NCBI RefSeq assembly: GCF_000485595.1
Contig: NW_014577181.1
Coordinates: forward strand, 529,489-593,488
Origin: Priapulus caudatus
Taxonomy: Eukaryota > Priapulida > Priapulimorpha > Priapulimorphida > Priapulidae
DNA: 64,000 bases
Reading direction: 5' to 3'
A program made the translations under genes and the position numbers. This document shows positions 51,173 to 62,533 of the stretch, piece after piece; the first letter of the stretch is position 1; each line of letters begins with the position of its first letter. The notes beneath the pieces are model-generated. The model worked only from the letters and a program-made list of their open reading frames with translations, was not told where the DNA came from and searched no databases.

Positions 51173-53578
51173 TAAAATAGTGGCGGGTGATATCATGCAG
51201 TGGCGTAGCGAACTCATTTTGCATGGGGGCAAATCCACGCACACTGTGTTTTGGGTAGTTGACCAATGACCATGCAATAGTATCTATTTATGCATGGAGG
51301 TGGGGTGTATATGACTCCTTTGTTCTAGCTACGGCCCTTGACATCCGATACGACCCCTCTCTGCAGCCCACTACGAATTGACGCTCGTGGTAGCAAGAAT
51401 AGGCACACTAGACAGCGTTGTTATGTCAAATAAAACACGGAATAAAGTTTATTTTACCATAACAAAATTTATAGTGCGAACATGGTTAATGGTACATAGG
51501 ATTAACACACTACCATTTTTTATGCTCATAAGGCCACCGATCTATTGGATTTCTATCTTGTACGTATTGGCACCTGCTTTGCCGGAACAGCTTTGAAATA
51601 TGCCCAACGCCAGAGTGGGAGAAAACACGAATGAGAGACGCAAGAGAAGTAGATGTTAGTGATGGTATTTTATGTACCACTAAAAAGAATCAGTCTGACC
51701 CGGAGTGAATACTGAAATGCACGTTTCCACTGGCTGTTTTACTTTGTGGTCCCATGTCCTTGGAAGAGTACTATTTGTCTATATTATCATTCATATTGAG
51801 TTACGAGCTGGGTTAAGATTTAGTTGCTAAAGGAACAAATTTAAGATCCACAAAACGCAGCACAGACTGTTATTATGAAGAAAATATTTTCAGAACATAT
51901 ATATTCACAGAGTACATATAGAGCAGTAGGAAAACATTACCAAATCTATTGAAATGGTAAAATGGTATACATAATTAGTATCTGCCTTGCTTGGATCAGA
52001 CAGACAGTCGTTTACAATATATGCTATGTTATAAAACAAATTAAAAAATATATCCACACAAACAGTTCGTGAATGGTCAGAAAATGATCATGTCGTGAGA
52101 TTCCTCGTGCATAAGAGCAAAAATCTCAGATACATGCAGCCTAACAATACACAAAGACTACATAAACATGCCTTTTCGCTAATACGTCATAATTTGAAAC
52201 GAAATGAATCTGGTTCAATCTTTTATAATCGATTTAATTAAACTTGCAGTTATTCCTAGTGAACGTATCCAAGCGTGTACTTTGTTAATATTAACGGAGA
52301 TCAGTTGGCAAGTGTATTACTATGATTATTATTATTATTCCATGGATTAATAACTAAATTAAAGGAAATAATGATATATCATGAGGATCACTGCAGCATA
52401 CACAAATAAATACTGGTGCACACTTTAATGAAATCTAGCGTGTAAACAATATAGTGCACATTGCACAATAACAAGTTGTTATACGCACTACTGATATATT
52501 CATAGAGATTCTATCAATCTTTAGGTTTGAGATTATAATATACATACTCGTATCATCACACACACACACGTCATTTAAAACTATCATGATGAAATACAGT
52601 GATGTGAAACCAAAACGACACAGGTCTGTATTATGTACATATACGTTCGACTTGGCAAATCCCATAGAAATCGAATGAAGATATGCATAACACCAAGCCC
52701 CTTATGGCACGTTGGCGAAGAAAATACAGCACATATAAATACTGTTATATATGAATGTATAAATAATGGTGAGCCTATACATATTCTACGTCCCAACATG
52801 GCATTGAAGACCAGTTCAAACAGAAAATAATATCACTGAAGTGATAAACAATTCAAGAGCAAATGCTGGTTAAAAAAATAACAGCATAATTTGATAAACA
52901 CAACGTGTCATGCCAGATGTAATCAGAAAAACTGATATCTGATCATGATATTTAGATCAAGTGGGCAGATTTTGGCCGTATGACTGCCCTGATGAGATAG
53001 GGTATCATAAGGCGTGTATTATTCACTCCTGGTATGATCTTACCAATTTAAATAAAAGCAAAGCCAATATAAATGAGTTTCGTACTTTAAATGAAAAGGA
53101 TTTCTACATTTTCCCTAAAAACCATTATAGATGTCTTTGTAGGATATTTTAACTTAACACCTAAACATTAGCTATTGTTGTACAATTACAATTTCTTGGA
53201 AACTGGAGTTAACTATCATACTGTTATTGCAGCCAATTATATTTAGTCTAGAAAAACTAAACCATCTCCTGGCACAAATTTTGTAGGATGTCCCCATGTT
53301 TCAGACACACACACATTAAAAGGGCACTAACACAGAGAGATACACTAACACAGTAAACTATGTCCCATAATTCACGTCACTGATTAAGCTTCATAACAAG
53401 TTTCTTCTTACACTTAACGAAGTTCATGTACCAGAATATCTTATTATTTCACGTGGCTTCGGAAGCTCTCGCCAACTGGGAAGATGCCAAAGCACCACTC
53501 CCATTTCACCCAGATTTCCCCGGACCCATCGAAACATCTCCTAGATTCATTCGGCCACCTAACGAAATTAATGTTTTA

Positions 53579-53818
53579 CTACGTTCCCGGCCGGTATCTC
53601 AGCCCTTCGGCTCCTGCCCCACCGCCCCCTCCTTCCAACTCCTTCGCACTGGCAGTTTCCTCGTCATCGTCTTCTCGTTTTGTCTTAGTCTTCTGTAATT
53701 CAGCGGCGTAGAGAGCTTCCTTAGCAAGGAACTTTTCACGCAGGATCTGATCTCGTACGCTGCCTGGTTCATCTGGGATGAAGACGGCGATGGTGCTGGT
53801 TAGGAAGAACACGACGTG
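53579..53818 (-). CDS. ano-like: anoctamin last exon: cytosolic C-terminus and stop
   Basis: A 240-bp exon after [30 protein letters not shown] matches the family's end of the last helix with IPD-P, then [17 protein letters not shown]. It ends in a short acidic and then glycine-rich tail ([10 protein letters not shown]) before TAG. The tail is specific to this species or lineage. Confidence 0.94.
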   Translation of the reverse strand, partial: HVVFFLTSTIAVFIPDEPGSVRDQILREKFLAKEALYAAELQKTKTKREDDDEETASAKELEGGGGGAGAEGLRYRPGT

Positions 53819-53896
53819 CTGAGGAACAAAAGAGAGCCGTTACTCTAACAACAAAACGAAAGAAGGAGAATTGTAAGTAAGAGCTAGTCCAGCTGC

Positions 53897-53928
<32 letters not shown>

Positions 53929-56900
53929 ATTCATAACGAAACAGGACAAGACAGCGATGCTTATAAATTGGGCAAAAGTTCGAATTAAGTAATAAAAAAT
54001 AACGGTTTACTGCTGAAACAAAAAGGTACATCCTTTGCAGATAATGTCTGATTCTGATACATGAACCTCGATTAAATCTAGGCTGTACTTTTCTGCTATG
54101 ACCTGTTATATTGAATACCATGACTGAAGATTTAGCCATTTCAAAACATTTTTGGTCGTAAAGACGGCTACTGCTGCTGCTGCTGCTACTGCTGCTAGTG
54201 TTGCTCTTGCCACTGCCACTGCTTATAGTACTAGTAACACTGCCATTACTGCTATTCTTCATGTTGTTGTTACTGCTGTTGATAGTCACCGCTACTATCA
54301 GAACTACAAGGTTCATCAAAACTTTCTAGTAACTCACCTCGAACACAACCACGAAGATAAATCTGGCAGCTACTATGTGCCAATGCTGGATGGTAGAATG
54401 GTACTGTTTTGGGTGGCCTGGGGGATAATTGTACCCTCGATACCTGCAATCAACGATGAATGAACCCCCGAGTCGATGTGCAAGTCATGCAACTAGATGT
54501 AATACTCCATACGACTTAAGCATAAGATCGTGATCAGTATCATTCCTAATACCATTGAATGCATAAATACAAATATGTCGTTTGCACTGTTATACTGGAA
54601 TGCATGCATTATGTTTCACTGAATTTTGTTCCATTGTTAGCACTGTTTATCAGTGTTTTTAGCTTCTGGTTTTAGCAGTGAAAAATGTTTGATGGCTCAC
54701 CACGGTATCAATTGTGTGTGCGGAATCAAATACAAAAGCATCCCTTCTATATAACAAATCTAGTTTCGTTCTGAGTCTACCTGCAGATTTCCGTGCCATT
54801 TAGCTCCTTGTTTGCTTCTAGGTTTGGGTCGGGTGCAACCGTAGGTAAAAAGTCTTTCACATCAAAGTAGGACAGGCTGCCATTGATATAACCTGCGACA
54901 GACTTTTTCTCATCGCCGCTGTAAGCGTACAGGTACACCAGTCTGGGTATGAAATCTGATGTGTACGCAATTACGAAGGCCTGCAATGATTACAAATAAT
55001 GAAGTGCACACTCAATAAATTACCAAAAATTCCTTAATTGATTTCAGAAGCAATATCTGAGTAGTTGAGCAACACAGACTCACGCTACTAGTTTACACAT
55101 TCATTGCAAATTCAGGGTAAGCTCACAAACAGTAGATAAATTTATGGTTACATTCACTGCCTACACTTGCAATTGCATGCCTGCGTGGGTGTGCACGCAT
55201 GAATATATCTGTGAGAAGATTAGAACAAACAGCACATATTCAGCTGAGCACATCCTTGAACATATGCAGGCAAAGTAGGCCACGTGTGTTAGCACGAACT
55301 CTACATTATATATAGATACGTTGATACATAGGAATGTATACAGATATGCTCATATTGTTAGGGAGTGCAAAACTTACATTTGATATGACTGACAGTATGG
55401 ACAGCGCCTTCAGAATGTTATACCACGCTCCAATGTCCTGCGCCCTGGCAGCTAGAGGACGTCTTAGTTGCGTTACGTACTTGAACGCGTCCAGCCGTAT
55501 CTCTATGACATTGTTGAGAAGGGCGAACAGAGGCGCGAGAGGAAACGCTGCGACGAACAACGTCACAAAACCAAACTGGATCACTGAAAGCAAATGATAA
55601 TTCCCAAGTCAGTGGTTGCCAAATCCTGGGTTACAAAGACATTCCCGAGAGTTGTGGGAAGTTAATTGAAAAAATTTATAATTATAATAATACCAATTTA
55701 ATAAAATTGATAGAATAATTATGATATTGTCAACATCATTTTATCTTGTTGTTTCTGTGCTATGGATTTATACGAATTATTTATTTAAAGTTTCTCTTTT
55801 CACACAACACATTTTATTTACTTAGCTTGGTTATATAATTATTTATCATTATATTATTGAAATTATCTATAACAGCATTTTAGGTTACTATGCCAGGAAA
55901 AAAATGGTATTTTGGGTTAAAAACCTATAAAGTTAGTGTTTAAAGTTTGAGAAACTCTAGCCTAGGGGCAAGAATGAATTGAAAAGCTTGAATTCTCAGC
56001 ACCCTCTACTCACCCATTTCGAGGTATTCATCAAACAGGCCGAGGGGCGGCGTGGCTGCGAGCACATAGTCCTGTTCCCAGCGCGTACTCGCTTGCTGCT
56101 CCTTTGTGCTCTCATTGCTTATGTTACTCTTCTTCTTCCGGATGAAATTCATTAGGAACCTATAGCATGAGCAGCAATGATGGGAGCAAGAACTATAACA
56201 GTCTTAAGCATACACAGTTTATAAGTGCAGCATTTTTCTTCTGAATGATAATTGCTAGGAACCTATGGCAACAGCCAGTGGCCCATTTTCAGAAACTAAA
56301 TTAGTCTTAAAATTAGTCTTAACATGAACTTTATAACACACAATTGACAGAAACACGGTAAAGTTACGAGTTTCTCATACGTAGTGCATAGAGGTCAGGT
56401 ATATTGGAAAAAGTTGATGTTATAAGTAATGTTCAGACAAATGTTGTTTCTGATAACAGGCCCCAGAATATGGAGTGGGGGTAGAATCACGTTAGTGTGA
56501 GTAATACACCAGCTGAGAAGCATTAGAGATTTGGTGGAGAGGATTCGAAGTTATCCTTAAACCTACTATATATAGTCACTTGTCTAGTGCAATAGGCAAA
56601 TGCAATTCATAGATCCATCTCCTCGTCAATTTTGCTCACATGAATATGACGAGCTAATAATAATACGACAAGCTAATGTATAGGGCCCTTTCAAATTTTA
56701 TCCTTAAAAACTAATAAAATTTGCCTTGTTTGACCGATAGAGAGACCCTTGCACCATCATTGTCTAAAACCCCGTGTATGATAGTGCGACGTACTATTAC
56801 TTCCAATTAACAGTGCAGATTCACCTTCATTCAGACACCACACCTTCACAGTAATTTCACACCAACACTGCTGGAAAATACTTACGGAAGACCTAACTCC

Positions 56901-59339
56901 ATAAAGTTGTTAAGGAACTGCTTGCCAACCATGATGATTCCGAGCTGTATGCAGAGCTCAATGAGACAGCCTGCAGGGTCACACTGTAAGCAAACCAAGT
57001 GAACACTATAGCAACAATGTGTGACACTGGCAGTTGTTAAGACAAACACGAGAAAAAGTTAATTCATTTAATCACAATATTCTGTTTTAGAACATTACTA
57101 ACTACTAATTGGTCAATGTATATGATGGGCATAGAAATAGATTTTCAAGTGTAATCGATTACCCTTAAATTAGGCTGATTCTTGGGCTCTCTATTTAGCT
57201 TTAATGTGTAACCAAAACTACAGCTTTTAGCATTAGTTCTCTGTTAAATTAGGCATTACCATAGCATTTTTATATGTTTAATTTTAATGATAAATCATAT
57301 AATTTGTATAACATTGGGCCACATACACAGAATTCTATCCAAGATGCAGTTAACAGTAAGAAAGAGACAACTATCAAACCCAGTACATATCTCTGCACTT
57401 TCTATCGGGTATCAGAATTCAGATGTAGTGAGCGACAGAGAGGTAACACGTAAGAAAGGTACTAAACTACATTTATGAGATGCACATTGAAAGGAGCTAC
57501 TACGCGAAATAACATATATTCATTCATACATGACATACATTTGTTTAACGAAGTGATCGATAGTCCGATAATAGCTGAGAGAGAAGCAGTTTCAATTTCA
57601 GCACTAGAACAGTGTACTGAAGTAGAGAATAAATGAAAAAAGGGAAATATTTACTAACCCATTCACAGAGATGTTACTGCTAAAATTTACATGTTCTAAA
57701 ATAAATTGAAATTAAAATCAAACTACTCAAACTACTCAAATACTTATTATGATGATTTTATACATAAATTTAGCCTGATAGTTTAATAGTGTTTTATCTT
57801 TTGCTAAGCAAACAGATGGCTGTCTCTACACTTATTATGTGTCTCATAGTGACGCCCACTCACTACATGAAATATCTTTGCTAATACTACTGTGCCTACA
57901 TATAAATATTTTGTGCACTCAGTAGTAATGGACTTCTAATGTTAGGTTCGGCAAAACCTGGGTCTTAATTCATTTCGTGTGAGCCAAATTCACTCATTTC
58001 TGCCGTTGCTATTGCGGAGTATTGGGGTGGGGGGGGGCAGGAGGTGCTCCTGCACGTCAGTGTTAAGGCAAATATAGCTGATTAACTGTTGGAAATCTGA
58101 GATGTATGATAAGTAAAAGAAAAATTAAGCATAGGAACCTGATCCATGTGATATCCAAAAATCACATATTCCTTGTCAGCGGGATAATCCACGAACCTGC
58201 GAAGAGGAGAGAATACACGTGCAGAAACACAGCAAACACACTCAGCATGCAACATAGCAAACAGATGAAGACAGGCGTTCTTACTCGCTACCCTATGCAG
58301 AAGCATGCATCTGGAGCAGTAGTACTAGCTAACCTATAACTTTCACATGATAGGTAACCTTTAATGCTCTATTTGTGTTCACAGCATTCAATGGCGTTCC
58401 AAAACCGTTTAACTACCCAAAACAAGTACATACTGTGTGACTTGACACATACTCAGACAGGACCTACTCGATCTATTTTACACCTTCAGCTAGATTTATG
58501 CCACTACGTGCTGTCGTCTGTAGAAAGTGCTTCTCAACAAACACGAAAACATCCATCTTTAAAATTTCTACACGTCTTTCATTCCGTGTGGTAAAAGTAG
58601 TAGGTATCTGTTAGGAGTTACACATGAGAAACACCTAATATGACAGTTGGTGTTTAGTCACGACGATTTGAAGAACAGTTGAGAAGAATATTACATAGCG
58701 AGACAGCGATGCAGTTCATGCGGTGCTCATAGCTGCAGCGGTAACGGCATTGGTAATAAATTATTTATACCAATGCGATAACAGATATTCTAAAACAACA
58801 ATTGGCTCAACCTGCTCAAGAACGTAAAACGCTTTCTTATCCTCTCCTGGGGGTGGCATAAACCTGTGAATGCAAGTGAACACGTGAGTCCATGCACGTA
58901 TAAGCTACACTGATGAACCGTGATAGTGATTTGTTGGAATGGCAAACCTTGGTGCTGCATTACTCACAAAAGAGAGATACTGCCCTCATGCAGCAGCCAA
59001 GAGTAACGTGTACCACAAAACAACTCGGAATGTGTAAGTGAATAAGTGAGCGAGAGAGGGAGAGCGAGAGAGAAAGGGAGAGAGAGAGAGAAAGAGAGAG
59101 AAGCGATGAGCAGAGAAAAGGGAAGAAAAACCACGAAGAGAGTGAAAGAGAAAGTGCCGCCGAGAGAGAGAGAAGATGGAGAAGGTGAGCGTGTATCTGC
59201 GAGCTTGATGAGTCACGCTGGGATCCGAGTGCAGAGCATGCCTTCACCAGGGGGGGGAATGAGAGCAGAGAGTGAGAGAGAGAGAGAGAAAGCGGAGAGC
59301 CGCAGAGAGAAACAGCGAGAGAGCGAGAAGAGAAGAGAG

Positions 59340-59370
<31 letters not shown>

Positions 59371-59624
59371 CAGGAGAGAGGAACAATGCAGCGAGAGAGA
59401 CGAGCAGAGAGAGAAACGCAGCAGGAGAGGATTGCGGAGAGACGAGAACAGAAAGAGGTGAGAGCTCAGGAGGTTGGTAAGAGAGACTTCGGGATGAGCG
59501 CAGGTGCGGGAGTAGGGTAAGGAGGGAAGTCGAGGTGAGGGCGGCTGCCGTTAGCAGAGGCGAGGTCTCTCGAGGCGAGGGACCGTGAGAGGAGAGAGAG
59601 AGAAGAGAAGAAGAGAGAGATGAC

Positions 59625-59661
<37 letters not shown>

Positions 59662-59954
59662 AGAGAGGAGAGAGAGAGAGAAGAGAGGAGGAGAAGGGAG
59701 AGGAGGAAGAGAAGGGGAGAGAGGGAGGGGAAAGAGGGAGGGAGGTAGGANNNNNNNNNNNNNNNNNNNNNNNNNNNNNNNNNNNNNNNNNNNNNNNNNN
59801 NNNNNNNNNNNNNNNNNNNNNNNNNNNNNNNNNNNNNNNNNNNNNNNNNNNNNNNNNNNNNNNNNNNNNNNNNNNNNNNNNNNNNNNNNNNNNNNNNNNN
59901 NNNNNNNNNNNNNNNNNNNGAGACGAGAGGACGGAAAGAGAGAAGAGGAGAGAG

Positions 59955-59995
<41 letters not shown>

Positions 59996-62492
59996 AGAGA
60001 GAGAGAGGAAGAAGAGAGAGAGAGAAGACAGAGAAGAGGAGAGAGAAGAGGAGATGAGAGATGAGAGAGAGAGGGAGAGAGAGAGAGAAGAGAGAGGAGA
60101 TGAGAGAGAGTGAGGACGAGAGAGAGAGAGAGAGAGAAATGCGATTGTATCAACGAAACGTCAGAAATGTGTAGAAAACGCAACTTGATGCAACACACAC
60201 ATGTACACGCCTCGCATAGTAATATCTCATAGCTTCTCAAATGCTCCAGCAAACCAAGAGGGCCACAGTAACGCCCTGTATCAAACAGAAACACAGTGGG
60301 CAGTTTCACAGCACACAGTGACTATCTCGCAATCTTGATCGCAGGTGATAATTACCAACTCGCGCCACGATAAGCGATTGCTGGAGGAGGGTGCGGGACT
60401 GTTGACAACGTAGAAAATATAATGTAACGACTATGACATGAGACATTACAATTGTCATCACTACTACCGTCTAGCTGTGTATTATCGAGATAGTCTTGGC
60501 TATGGTTGGAGTGTGCTCTAAGAAGTGCCTAACGCTGGCAGGAAAAGACATTGAGAAAGGATCGTTAACCCGCCTTGGTATACGCAGCACCGACCAGACC
60601 ACCCACTGCTTGTTAACCGTCTAGTTGCTTTCACACTTAACCACAAATATTTTTCATATATATATATATATATATATATATGTTCCAGGGCTGTACCTAG
60701 CGGAGGATGCCCCTCTAGACCAGTGGTTCTTAACATTTTTGAGTCATGGCCCCCTTGAAAATCTGGTGAAAGCTACGGACCCCTCCCACCAAAATATGTT
60801 TATGTGCACATAAATTTTTTTTTTTAATACAATGGGGTTCACCGACCCCCTGAAGCCAATCCACGGACCCCAATGGTCCATGGACCACAGGTAATGGGCA
60901 GGGGTAATAGACAGGTTAGTTCCCTCGTGGAGGATGCCCCTCTAGACCAATGTAAGTGTTCTAACGTAGAATTTAGTTGCTATTATATGGCCCATGACGA
61001 ACTGCCCATAGTCAACTTACAAGAATGCAAACCACACATGGTTTCCCCCCCCCCCAGATGCAAAGCAAAAGAAGTTAGCCCCGCACCTGTTCATGTGCAC
61101 ATATCTTAACATACGCCGATATAATGAGCCGATTTTGGTAATAGCTGGTAATTGAAAAGCATCCTTGAAAATCTGACTTTGCTGTCGTGGCATTATAATG
61201 GAAGGATAATGGAGTTGCTCCCATTTCACTGCGCGTTTGCTTAAAACCGCACAAAGAGCGTGAGAAAATGGCATAATCTGCGGCAAAAAGCCGATCTGTT
61301 TTGCCAACAACTTTAGCGCGAAGGGTGAGGTGAGTCACATGTTTTTATCGCTTGAATACACCGTACCGCTGATATCGCAGACAGCCGCTAGCCGCGTTGC
61401 TTGGGGAATCTGTCAACAACAATTGAGAGAATCTTGAAACAAGATTGAGGTATGTTTCAATACCTTTTATGAAGACATACGCACAGTGGAAGAGGAGGAG
61501 AACTAAGATGTTTATTTTTGTCATACGTAGTGTGATTAGGCATGACACGAGTATATTGCGAATCTCCAGTACTGGAGAAATTAGCGGTTTGGATGCGCAT
61601 TGTGCGGCTTTAATTCTAATATTACGCAGATTAAACTACTCCAGCAGCACTAATAATACAGTACCTACTATAACCATGTGTATCACGGTATTGCATTGCA
61701 CATAAAGCAGCAGTTTATAGTAAGTCTGCCCAGCAAATAGCATCAATGTTTTATTATTATTCACACGGAAAATACATCATGATTGAAGCCACATTCATTG
61801 TTAAAAAAAACAGCTCGTTTAGAAAATGCAAGCCTGATTTTTTTTTCAGCACCACAAATTTGCATAAAAGAAGGTGGATAAATGATTTTTTAGTTAAAGG
61901 TTGTCATAGATTTATATTTTAATTCAGGCATACAAAACCATGCAATTTTAGCCAAGCATAAAATGTATTTATTTTATTTGGGGTAATATTGTAAAATTAA
62001 GTCGGGCACACAAAGCTTGCAGTTTTCCAGTCTTACATTTCCAATACTACATCTGGCATGAATGTAGCATTCAATTCCAAACAAAAATTCAGACAGTAGG
62101 TCATGAATAATCTATATGGAATCATGTTTGTTCATACCTGCCCTTGAAGAATGCAATGTAGAATAACGATGAGTAGAAATTGACGAACTGGAAGAGGAAC
62201 ATCTTAAATGTGAAGCTGTCCTCGTAGTCTGACTGCGTTCGTGGGCACTCTGCAACAGAAAATGCAAACACCTGTTACACTGCTGCCTTCTATAAGAGAT
62301 GATGTAAATGCATCTGGCGCCAAAGTAGTTTAATAACGAAGGGAGATGAGAATAATGAGAACCAATTACAAAATCGACTGTATCTATCTCTCTGCCTGCC
62401 TGTCTGTCTGTCCATCAGTGTGTCTATTCATTTCTCTCTCTCCCTCCCTACTTCCTCTCTATCTCCTTCCCTCCCTCCTTCCACCGCGTACC

Positions 62493-62533
<41 letters not shown>

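Larger units (their letters stand above)
49557..53578. other. 4 kb between SWSAP1-like and the anoctamin gene, no gene recognised
   Basis: The left part is the SWSAP1-like 3' UTR with a candidate AATAAA at 49975. A GAGTAAATAAAG...TTTATTCACTC palindrome lies at 51128-51172 and a lone TATTATTCACTCCTGG at 53017-53033. The right part should hold the 3' UTR of the anoctamin. ORFs here are short and lack features. Confidence 0.5.
58197..62137 (-). other. 3.9-kb anoctamin intron with GA tract, gap and repeats
   Basis: The largest anoctamin intron. It holds a (GA)n tract with a 169-bp gap, a hAT-like insertion, (TA)n at 60655-60681 and a relative of the TTAA MITE. No other exon fits its phase. Confidence 0.85.

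Noticed and set aside
59046-60309. Glu/Arg and Ser/Leu ORFs, some across N's
   Set aside because: Product of the (GA)n microsatellite inside an anoctamin intron.
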